A stretch of DNA of 5,186 bases from an uncultured Haloferula sp. Lineage in GTDB: Bacteria > Verrucomicrobiota > Verrucomicrobiae > Verrucomicrobiales > Akkermansiaceae. This document shows, piece by piece, positions 1 to 5,186 of this stretch (positions are counted from its first letter, which is position 1; each line of letters opens with the position of its first letter). The notes below the pieces were generated by a model, which saw only the letters and a list, made by a program, of their open reading frames with translations, ran no database searches and was not told where the DNA came from. A program made the translations under genes and the position numbers. The stretch covers positions 1 through 5,186 of the forward strand of contig CAMLOZ010000303.1 of the NCBI GenBank assembly GCA_946481625.1. Direction: 5' to 3'.

Positions 1-1436
1 TGGCGGAGAATTCCGAGACCCGCGGGTGCATGGTGATCAAGCCGTGGGGCTACGGGATCTGGGAACTGATCCAGCAGCAGCTCGACCGGAAGTTCAAGGC
101 GACCGGGCACCAGAATGCGTACTTCCCCCTGCTGATCCCGCTTTCCTACCTGGAGAAGGAAGCCGAGCACGCCGAGGGTTTCGCGACCGAATGCGCGGTG
201 GTCACGCATCACCGTTTGGAAGCGCAGAAGGATCCGGCGACAGGAAAGACGAAGATGATCCCGACCGGGGAGCTGACCGAGCCGTACGTCATCCGCCCCA
301 CTTCGGAGACAATCATCGGCGCGGCCTTCTCGCGCTGGGTGCAGAGCTACCGCGACCTGCCGCTGCTGATCAACCAGTGGGCGAACGTGATGCGCTGGGA
401 GATGCGCCCGCGCTTGTTCCTGCGCACGGCGGAGTTCCTCTGGCAGGAAGGCCACACCGCGCACGAGACGAAAGATGAGGCGATCGCCGAGACCCGCCTG
501 ATGCACGGGGTGTACGAGGAGTTCCTCAAAAACCACCTCGCGATCCCGGTGATCCCCGGCGAGAAGACGGAAAACGAGCGTTTCCCCGGCGCCGAGATGA
601 CGCTGACGGTCGAAGCCATGGTGCAGGACCGCAAGGCGATCCAGGCGGGGACCTCGCACTATCTCGGGCAGAATTTCTCGCAGGCGCAGGAAATCGCTTT
701 CACGGGCCGCGACGGAACCAAGCAATACGTGCACACGACCTCGTGGGGGGTTTCCACCCGCATGATCGGCACCTTGATCATGGCGCACGCCGATGACGAC
801 GGGCTCGTGCTGCCGCCGCGCGTGGCCACGCAGCAGATCGTGATCGTGCCCGTGACCCCTAAGGAAGATACGAAGCAAGGTGTGCTCGATGCCTGCCATG
901 CCCTGGCGGAAACGTTGCGGCTGGAGAAGAATTTCCACGGCGACCCGCTGCGCGTGCATGTCGATGCCCGCGATATCCAGGGCGGCGTGAAGAAGTGGGA
1001 GTGGATCAAGAAGGGGGTGCCGATCCGGATCGAAATCGGCCCGCGCGATATCGAGACCCGCAAGGTCTGCGTGCAGCGCCGCGACCGCGGCAGCAACGAG
1101 AAGGAGTTCATGGACAAGGAGGATTTCCTCCAACAGGCGACGGACATCCTGCAGGAAATCCACAACCATCTGCTCGAGCGCGCGACCGCCTTCCGCGATA
1201 CGAATATCGCGCCCTGCGATTCCATCGATGCCTTCCACGCCCACTGGAGTCAGGACAATCCGGGCTGGTTGCTCACTCCTTGGGCCGGCAGCCCGGACGA
1301 GGAGGACGCTATCTCGAAGCAGCACAAGATCACGATCCGCTGTCTGCCACTCGACAAGCAGGATGAAGCGGAAGCACCGTGCATCCTCACGGGGAAGCCG
1401 ACCAGGTCGCGCGCGATCTGGGGTCGCAGTTATTGA
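1..1436 (+). CDS. proS: Prolyl-tRNA synthetase, type 3 (archaeal/eukaryote-like), 5'-truncated by window
   Basis: This is a cytoplasmic class II aminoacyl-tRNA synthetase that charges tRNA-Pro with proline using ATP. The frame is open from base 3, and the residues before the first ATG (position 30), AENSETRGC, match the conserved family N-terminus, so the true start lies upstream. In visible numbering (477 residues): motif 1 region about 10-45; the proline-binding TSE at 100-102 within RPTSET; motif 2 RWE at 131-133 continuing to FLRTAEF; motif 3 GLVLPPR at 267-273. An anticodon-binding domain (about 276-375) and the ProRS-specific C-terminal domain ending in a C-terminal Tyr follow. There is no editing insertion between motifs 2 and 3, and the C-terminal extension is present; both fit type 3 rather than the E. 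coli type. About 30 N-terminal residues are probably missing. The C-terminal zinc-site cysteines appear largely replaced (see findings). It ends 68 bases before the sulfotransferase. Identification is very secure. Confidence 0.97.
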   Translation, partial: AENSETRGCMVIKPWGYGIWELIQQQLDRKFKATGHQNAYFPLLIPLSYLEKEAEHAEGFATECAVVTHHRLEAQKDPATGKTKMIPTGELTEPYVIRPTSETIIGAAFSRWVQSYRDLPLLINQWANVMRWEMRPRLFLRTAEFLWQEGHTAHETKDEAIAETRLMHGVYEEFLKNHLAIPVIPGEKTENERFPGAEMTLTVEAMVQDRKAIQAGTSHYLGQNFSQAQEIAFTGRDGTKQYVHTTSWGVSTRMIGTLIMAHADDDGLVLPPRVATQQIVIVPVTPKEDTKQGVLDACHALAETLRLEKNFHGDPLRVHVDARDIQGGVKKWEWIKKGVPIRIEIGPRDIETRKVCVQRRDRGSNEKEFMDKEDFLQQATDILQEIHNHLLERATAFRDTNIAPCDSIDAFHAHWSQDNPGWLLTPWAGSPDEEDAISKQHKITIRCLPLDKQDEAEAPCILTGKPTRSRAIWGRSY

Positions 1437-1439
1437 TCG

Positions 1440-1493
1440 TCCTTGCGGATGGCGGCGGCTAACGCCGACGCACCGGCTTCCTGTCCGCAGGGA
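1440..1493 (+). promoter_or_regulatory. Hairpin in the proS-sulfotransferase spacer covering the RBS
   Basis: Bases 1440-1449 (tccttgcgga) pair with 1484-1493 (tccgcaggga) over ten positions with one G-U wobble. A nested 5-bp stem, cggcg at 1453-1457 with cgccg at 1463-1467, lies inside. No T-run follows, so it is not a standard intrinsic terminator. The 3' arm contains most of the GGGAG (1490-1494) that is the best Shine-Dalgarno candidate for the sulfotransferase. It may limit read-through, stabilise the message or restrict initiation. The role is inferred; only the base pairing is seen. Confidence 0.4.
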
Positions 1494-1504
1494 GCGGGAT
1501 TGAC

Positions 1505-2659
1505 TTGCCGTGCGGGCGCTACAGCCTCGTCGGGTCCTTGAAGCAGGAGCTGAAGCACCGCTGGAGCATCTCCCACAATTACCTCGCCGGAATCACGGCG
1601 GGGGATTGGTGGCGTTTGCTTCATGACAATAACTTCGCGGTCGATCCGGTTTACTGGCACCGCGCGGCCTTCGTGAGCCTGTTAAGTATCGTCAACTCCT
1701 GGCACCGTCGGAAGGAGGAACAGCTCTTCGGCGAGCAGATCGCGGCAATGGAGATCAGACAGGCACCGGTCTTCGTCATCGGCCATTGGCGCAGCGGAAC
1801 CACTCACCTTCACAATCTCCTGGCGCAGGATGACACGGGCTTCGCCTACGCGAACACCTACCAGGTGGTGAATCCGCACACCTTCCTGACCACGGAGGAG
1901 GCGAACGTGCGGCGCTTCGCCTGGCTGCTTCCCGACAGGCGGCCGATGGACAACATGGCGCTCCGCTTCGATTCGCCGCAGGAGGATGAATTCGCGCCGC
2001 TTCTCATCACCTTGCTCTCTTCCTATCTCGGTGTCTCGTTCCCGCGGCGGGAGGACCGCTATGCGCGCTATCTCAGCTTCGAGGATGCCTCCGCGGAGGA
2101 GATCGCGGAATGGAAGCGCGGCTTCGAATGGTTCCTGAAAAAGCTGACGCTGAAATACGGTCGCCGCCTGCTGCTCAAGTCGCCTCCCCACACCGCCCGC
2201 ATCGGCCTGCTGCGGGAGATGTTTCCGGATGCGAAATTCGTCCACATCCACCGCCGGCCGGAGGAGGTCTTGCAATCGTTCCGGCACTACTACGATACCG
2301 CGATGTGGCATACCTATCTCCAGCGACCCGACCGAAGCCGGATTGACGACGAGATCTTCCACCGCTACCGCACCTTGATGGGCGCTTTCTTCGCCCGGCG
2401 GGACTCGATCCCGCGCGGGAACTTCCATGAAGTGTCCTTCGCGGAACTGGAGCGGGATCCGATCGGGACCGTGGCGGGGATCTATGAGGCTCTCTCGCTT
2501 GACGGTGCCGCGCAGGCCCTGCCGAAGATCAAGGCCTACGCGGATACCTTGGACGGCTATGAGAAGAACCGCTTCGAGCCCCTCGACGCCGCGGCGAAGC
2601 AGCGCATCCGCGACGAGTGGAGCCCTTTCTACGAACCGCTCGGATACCGCGTCGAATGA
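1505..2659 (+). CDS. PAPS-dependent sulfotransferase (Sulfotransfer_3-like)
   Basis: Predicted cytoplasmic enzyme of 384 residues that transfers sulfate from PAPS to an acceptor, usually a hydroxyl group. The 5'-phosphosulfate loop is seen at residues 93-102 (GHWRSGTTHL), preceded by the beta strand APVFVI. LLLKSPPHTAR at 222-232 is a conserved family segment. The 3'-phosphate site is HRRPEEVLQS at 249-258, with Arg250 and Ser258 in the usual spacing. An N-terminal WWRLLHDNNFAVDPVYW block (35-51) is typical of this bacterial subgroup. There is no signal peptide. The start is TTG at 1505: an in-frame stop at 1460 limits extension, and GGGAG at 1490-1494 sits ten bases upstream. TTG at 1538 is the alternative. 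The stop overlaps the P450 start by four bases, pointing to a shared substrate pathway. Size and neighbourhood recall mycobacterial Stf3, but the acceptor is unknown; other Sulfotransfer_3 proteins act on glycans or lipids. Confidence 0.92.
   Translation: MPCGRYSLVGSLKQELKHRWSISHNYLAGITAGDWWRLLHDNNFAVDPVYWHRAAFVSLLSIVNSWHRRKEEQLFGEQIAAMEIRQAPVFVIGHWRSGTTHLHNLLAQDDTGFAYANTYQVVNPHTFLTTEEANVRRFAWLLPDRRPMDNMALRFDSPQEDEFAPLLITLLSSYLGVSFPRREDRYARYLSFEDASAEEIAEWKRGFEWFLKKLTLKYGRRLLLKSPPHTARIGLLREMFPDAKFVHIHRRPEEVLQSFRHYYDTAMWHTYLQRPDRSRIDDEIFHRYRTLMGAFFARRDSIPRGNFHEVSFAELERDPIGTVAGIYEALSLDGAAQALPKIKAYADTLDGYEKNRFEPLDAAAKQRIRDEWSPFYEPLGYRVE
2656..2659 (+). promoter_or_regulatory. ATGA stop-start overlap (translational coupling)
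   Basis: The P450 ATG (2656-2658) overlaps the sulfotransferase TGA (2657-2659). The bases upstream contain no strong Shine-Dalgarno (only a GGA at 2642-2644), as expected if ribosomes finishing the sulfotransferase re-initiate here. This decides the P450 start against the in-frame GTG at 2617. The coupling would keep the two proteins in a fixed ratio; that consequence is inferred. Confidence 0.8.
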
Positions 2660-3990
2660 AACGCCGGATCGCTCCCGGGCCTCCCGGCTCGCCGCTCACC
2701 GGGCACTTGCACCGGCTGCGCCATGACGTGCTCGGCCTGCTGACCGATGCCACGCGGGATCACGGCGATGTCGTGCGTTTCCGCGTGGGCCCGCTGGTGA
2801 TGCATCTGGTGAATCATCCGGACCATGTCGCGCAGGTGATGATCCGGAACCGGAAGAACTACGACAAGGCCTCGCGCAGTTCGGCGTGCCTCGCGCTGAT
2901 CTGCGGCGAGAGCCTGCTCACGGCGAATGGCGATGTCTGGAAGCAGCGGCGCCGGATCATCCAGCCGATGTTCCACCGCACGGCGGTCGAGGGATTTGTT
3001 GCGGCGATCGCTTCATGCACGGGGGAGATGCTCGATGCGTGGGCGGCCAAGGCAAGGGAGGGAGAGCCGGTGGATGTCGCTTCGGAGATGATGCGGCTTA
3101 CGTTCCGGGTGGTCGGCCGCTGTCTTTTCGGTGCGGATCTCGAACGCGAGGCGCGCGCCGTGGAGGACGCGATGCACGTGATGGTGATGCATACCTACCG
3201 GCGCTGGCGGAGCATCCTGAACGCACCGCCTTCCTGGCCTACGCCGGCGAACCTGCGCTTCCGCCGCGCGGTGGCGGAGGTTGATGCGATCATCGCACGC
3301 TTGATCGCGATGCAGCGCGCGGCTCCTCCGGAATCGCCGAATCTCCTCACGATGCTGATGGGGAGCCGCGATGCCGAGAGCGGTGTCGTGCTGCGCGACG
3401 ACGAGATCCGCAACGAAGCGATCACCTTCCTCCTCGCCGGTCACGAGACGACCGCGAACGGACTCGCGTGGGCGCTCTTCCTCATCGAGCGACATCCGGA
3501 TCGGGCGGAGGAGATCCGCAAGGAGGTGGAAAGGGCCTGCGGTGGGGACATGCCGCGCTTCGCGGACTTGCCGCAGCTATCCAAGGCCCTCCACGTCTTC
3601 GAAGAGTCGGTGCGCCTTTATCCGCCGATCTGGGCGATGGAACGGCACGCGATCGCCCGCGACGAGATCGGCGGCTACCATATCCCGAAGGGGTCGGGGG
3701 TCATCATCAGCCCATACACCCTGCACCGGCATCCCGGGTTCTGGGAGCGGCCGGAGGTGTTCCTGCCGGAGCGTTTCGAGCAGCGGGATCACACGGCCTA
3801 CTATCCCTTCGGTTCGGGTGCACGGTTCTGCATCGGCAGCGAGTTCGCCCTGGCGGAGGCGCGGGTCATCCTGCCGATGATCTTGAGGAGGTTCAGGATC
3901 ATCGCGGAGCCGGGGCAGAGCGGCGAGCCGGAGGCGGGCATCACGCTGCGCTTGAAGCATGGCTTCAAGGTGCGGTTGACGGAGAATTGA
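2656..3990 (+). CDS. Cytochrome P450 monooxygenase
   Basis: A heme-thiolate monooxygenase of 444 residues that inserts one oxygen atom from O2 into an organic substrate, normally as a hydroxyl. Landmarks in order: proline-rich GPPGSPLTG at 8-16; C-helix WxxxR at W95-R99; I-helix AGHETT at 261-266 with the Glu264-Thr265 oxygen-activation pair; K-helix ExxR at E317-R320; PERF at 371-374; heme loop FGSGARFCIG at 385-394 with the ligand Cys392 (codon 3829-3831). All catalytic elements are intact. There is no N-terminal membrane anchor or signal peptide, so it should be soluble like most bacterial P450s. The sequence resembles class-II-like bacterial P450s (CYP110/CYP102 heme domain/CYP4 style), which often oxidise fatty acids or terpenoids; this is family-level inference. 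No fused reductase or ferredoxin is present, and none is encoded in the window, so electrons must come from elsewhere. It is coupled to the upstream sulfotransferase, suggesting it makes the hydroxyl that is then sulfated. Confidence 0.95.
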   Translation: MKRRIAPGPPGSPLTGHLHRLRHDVLGLLTDATRDHGDVVRFRVGPLVMHLVNHPDHVAQVMIRNRKNYDKASRSSACLALICGESLLTANGDVWKQRRRIIQPMFHRTAVEGFVAAIASCTGEMLDAWAAKAREGEPVDVASEMMRLTFRVVGRCLFGADLEREARAVEDAMHVMVMHTYRRWRSILNAPPSWPTPANLRFRRAVAEVDAIIARLIAMQRAAPPESPNLLTMLMGSRDAESGVVLRDDEIRNEAITFLLAGHETTANGLAWALFLIERHPDRAEEIRKEVERACGGDMPRFADLPQLSKALHVFEESVRLYPPIWAMERHAIARDEIGGYHIPKGSGVIISPYTLHRHPGFWERPEVFLPERFEQRDHTAYYPFGSGARFCIGSEFALAEARVILPMILRRFRIIAEPGQSGEPEAGITLRLKHGFKVRLTEN

Positions 3991-3995
3991 CCGCG

Positions 3996-4021
3996 CGGCC
4001 CTTCTTCGCGGATCAGGGCCG
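3996..4021. terminator. Possible hairpin between convergent gene ends
   Basis: A perfect 7-bp stem (cggccct at 3996-4002 with agggccg at 4015-4021) with a 12-base loop begins five bases after the P450 stop. On the opposite strand it overlaps the stop codon of the small minus-strand gene. The position suits a bidirectional terminator, but neither side has a clear T-run, so it could equally be a chance GC-rich hairpin. Confidence 0.3.
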
Positions 4022-4216
4022 ATTCACCGGGACGGGATTGGTCTTTGCCGGGAGTTCAGTGACCGGTTGCCGCAGGGCGTGAAGGTAGTAAACCACATGC
4101 GGGCGGGAGCCCTCGAAGTGGATCTCCCTCGGATCCGTATCGGTGATGGTGTATGAATCCGCGAGGATCTCCTTCCACTTGTCCTCGCCGATGAGATGGA
4201 CTTCGAACCTTTTCAT
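4013..4216 (-). CDS. Small hypothetical protein, 67 residues
   Basis: I do not recognise the family. The protein begins MKRFEVHLIGEDKWKEILAD, and alternating hydrophobic/polar stretches (residues 3-9, 20-26, 31-44) suggest a small beta-rich fold of about 50 residues. A Pro-rich, basic-ended tail (PVTELPAKTNPVPVNRP, 51-67) follows. There is no signal peptide, membrane segment or cysteine. The composition looks like a genuine protein: it is low in the Arg/Ala/Pro/Gly runs that mark shadow frames in this GC-rich DNA, and it fills an otherwise empty stretch. The only ATG giving this N-terminus is at 4216-4214; no good Shine-Dalgarno precedes it (a GGTGG lies too far, about 16 bases away), which weakens the call. 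It converges on the P450 (22-base gap) and diverges from the metallopeptidase. Confidence 0.6.
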   Translation of the reverse strand: MKRFEVHLIGEDKWKEILADSYTITDTDPREIHFEGSRPHVVYYLHALRQPVTELPAKTNPVPVNRP

Positions 4217-4250
4217 GGGATATCAAGCGTCCACCGGATAACGGGGCGGA

Positions 4251-4307
4251 TCAAGGAAACTGTCAGTGCTTCGCGCGTCTTGGTGATGACCCTGACGTTT
4301 TCCTTGA
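4251..4307. repeat. Imperfect inverted repeat, 16-bp arms, in divergent intergenic region
   Basis: Arm 1 (4251-4266, tcaaggaaactgtcag) and arm 2 (4292-4307, ctgacgttttccttga) are complementary at 14 of 16 positions, separated by 25 bases. In RNA one mismatch becomes a U-G wobble, leaving a single C-U mismatch. No T-run follows on either strand, so it is not an evident terminator. It lies between the divergent starts at 4216 (minus) and 4380 (plus), where a shared operator or a leader hairpin could sit. The function is unknown. Confidence 0.5.
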
Positions 4308-4364
4308 ATGCTTCCTGAATGTCAGAGCGGCGAACAGGTGTCCCCGGATTCCCGAGCCGCAGCG

Positions 4365-4370
4365 AGGAGG
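4365..4370 (+). promoter_or_regulatory. Strong Shine-Dalgarno AGGAGG deciding a TTG start
   Basis: AGGAGG at 4365-4370 is a full match to the anti-Shine-Dalgarno core and lies nine bases before TTG 4380, an optimal distance. The in-frame ATG at 4410 has no purine-rich site in front of it (cgctccaaaagtcgtttt). This favours TTG 4380 as the metallopeptidase start. The last two bases of the site are part of the hairpin at 4369-4397. Confidence 0.6.
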
Positions 4371-4397
4371 AGCGAATTTTTGAACGAAAATCGCTCC
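4369..4397 (+). promoter_or_regulatory. Start-codon hairpin of the metallopeptidase gene
   Basis: ggagcgaatttt (4369-4380) pairs with gaaaatcgctcc (4386-4397): a 7-bp GC-containing stem, one A-A mismatch, three A-U pairs and a closing U-G, with the 5-base loop tgaac. The TTG start (4380-4382) falls at the top of the stem and loop, and the 3' end of the AGGAGG site is in the lower stem. It could restrain initiation at the TTG, for example as a temperature- or factor-sensitive switch. The regulatory role is inference. Confidence 0.4.
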
Positions 4398-5186
4398 AAA
4401 AGTCGTTTTATGGCCGTGAAATTGATGGTGTTTTTCGGATTCCTTTTTTCAAGCCTCGCCCTCTGCGCTTCACCGGATGCGGAGATCGCCGCCAAGGTGC
4501 CGAAGGCGAAGGCGATCTTGGATGCCTGGCAGGCGAAGAATCCGGTCCGTGCGGAGAAGAAGGTGCATATCGTATATTGGACGCCTTCCGACCGCGAGCC
4601 CGCGCCCCGTTACGAGGAGCGCCTCGGCACGATCATGGAGGACATCCGTGACTTCTACGCGCGCGAGATGAAACGCCTCGGCTTCGGCCCGATGAGCATC
4701 CGCCTCGACTATGGCGATGGCGGCAAGATGAAGGTGCACCTGGTGAAAAGCCGCAGGCCCTACGTGGATTTCGACGTGCAGTCCGGAGGTGCCATCCGCA
4801 ACGAGTGCCTCACCACCCTGCGTGCCGCGGGGATCGATCCCGAGAAGGAAACGATCGTGATCTTCTGTAACATGTCGAACTGGGACGCCGCGAAGAGCAC
4901 GATCTCCCAGAACAGTCCCTACTACGCCGGCGGTTCAAACCGCCAGGGCACCGCATGGCAGGTGGACTCTCCGATCCTCGAACTCGGCTCGCTCGCGAAC
5001 AAGGAACCCCGTGTGAAAGACGGCCAGTATGGCGACATTTCCATCGGCCGCTACAACTCCATCTTCATCGGCGGCATTTGCCATGAACTGGGCCACGCAC
5101 TCGGGCTGCCCCACAACCGCGAACGCCCCGACGAGGCCGAAGCCTTGGGTACCGCGCTCATGGGCAGCGGCAACCGCACCTATGGC
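4380..5186 (+). CDS. Exported metzincin-type zinc metallopeptidase, 3'-truncated by window
   Basis: Predicted secreted or cell-surface protease; 269 residues are visible and the frame is open at the right edge. An N-terminal signal sequence is seen: basic n-region (residues 1-14), hydrophobic core LMVFFGFLFSSLALC (15-29), likely cleavage just after, near Ala30/Ser31. The Cys29 context (SLALC) is not a proper lipobox. The mature part has an N-terminal domain of about 120 residues, then HELGHALGLPH at 235-245: His235, His239 and His245 are the zinc ligands, Glu236 the catalytic base, and Gly242 the metzincin glycine. ALMGSG at 259-264 is a plausible Met-turn (Met261). The segment before the zinc motif (IVIFCNMSNW at 159-168, then GISRYNS-like strands to 230) should form the catalytic-domain sheet. 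The start is chosen at TTG 4380 on the strength of AGGAGG nine bases upstream; ATG 4410 would still give a shorter signal peptide. I cannot assign a named peptidase family, and C-terminal domains are out of view. Divergent from the small minus-strand gene. Confidence 0.85.
   Translation, partial: MNENRSKSRFMAVKLMVFFGFLFSSLALCASPDAEIAAKVPKAKAILDAWQAKNPVRAEKKVHIVYWTPSDREPAPRYEERLGTIMEDIRDFYAREMKRLGFGPMSIRLDYGDGGKMKVHLVKSRRPYVDFDVQSGGAIRNECLTTLRAAGIDPEKETIVIFCNMSNWDAAKSTISQNSPYYAGGSNRQGTAWQVDSPILELGSLANKEPRVKDGQYGDISIGRYNSIFIGGICHELGHALGLPHNRERPDEAEALGTALMGSGNRTYG

Noticed and set aside
26..478. A 150-residue frame inside proS, and similar antisense frames at 347-634 and 659-1225
   Set aside because: All lie within the strongly motif-supported proS frame and have low-complexity, shadow-like composition.
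1682..2428. A 248-residue open frame antisense to the sulfotransferase
   Set aside because: Arg/Glu/Pro-rich shadow translation produced by GC-biased third positions of the real gene; no recognisable domain, and the plus-strand frame has full sulfotransferase motifs.
2617..2658. GTG at 2617 as an upstream P450 start
   Set aside because: It would add 13 residues lacking family similarity and overlap the sulfotransferase by 43 bases; ATG 2656 gives the classic ATGA overlap and a normal GPPG-type N-terminus.
3468..4082. A 204-residue plus-strand frame overlapping the P450 end and running past it
   Set aside because: Gly/Arg/Ala-rich shadow in another frame of the P450, including its heme loop; the part beyond 3990 also overlaps the small minus-strand gene. 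No domain seen.
4280..4309. TTGGTG (4280-4285) and TTGAAT (4304-4309), 18 bases apart, as a -35/-10 promoter
   Set aside because: Only moderate matches, with the -10 inside the inverted repeat arm; too weak to annotate in a lineage whose promoters I cannot judge.
4305..4321. TGAATG direct repeat with an 11-base period (4305-4310 and 4316-4321)
   Set aside because: Six-base repeats are expected by chance at this length; helical-turn spacing is suggestive but unsupported.
4455..4466. Lipoprotein signal (Cys29 after SLAL) in the metallopeptidase
   Set aside because: Leu at -1 does not fit a lipobox, which needs Gly, Ala or Ser there; ordinary signal-peptidase cleavage is more likely.

Overview
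The window is about 62% G+C by eye, densely coding, and consistent with a bacterium. The archaeal/eukaryote-type prolyl-tRNA synthetase, the style of the sulfotransferase and P450, and a secreted metallopeptidase suggest a verrucomicrobial or related (PVC-group) chromosome. That placement is inference from protein style; no rRNA or other marker is present.

Layout: (1) positions 1-1436, plus strand, the 3' part of proS (prolyl-tRNA synthetase) whose start lies before the window. (2) 1437-1504, a short spacer that can fold into a long hairpin covering the next gene's ribosome site. (3) 1505-2659, a PAPS-dependent sulfotransferase, and 2656-3990, a cytochrome P450. These overlap by four bases (ATGA), so they are almost certainly co-transcribed and translationally coupled. 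(4) 4013-4216, minus strand, a small unrecognised 67-residue protein convergent with the P450; a 7-bp hairpin lies between the two ends. (5) 4217-4379, a divergent intergenic region with an imperfect 16-bp inverted repeat and a hairpin that overlaps the start of the next gene. (6) 4380 to the window end, plus strand, an exported zinc metallopeptidase of metzincin type with HELGHALGLPH, cut off at the right edge.

The most interesting unit is the sulfotransferase-P450 pair. A P450 installs a hydroxyl and a sulfotransferase can place a sulfate on one, so the pair looks like a two-step 'hydroxylate then sulfate' module for a small or lipid-like molecule. The arrangement recalls the mycobacterial neighbours cyp128 (Rv2268c) and stf3 (Rv2267c), which make sulfomenaquinone. 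The substrate here cannot be read from sequence. proS is housekeeping and is probably only a neighbour, although the 68-base gap would allow read-through into the module.

The metallopeptidase and the small minus-strand gene are divergently arranged and share the 4217-4379 control region. Nothing links them functionally to the P450 module except proximity. No RNA genes, insertion sequences, CRISPR arrays or tRNAs were seen.
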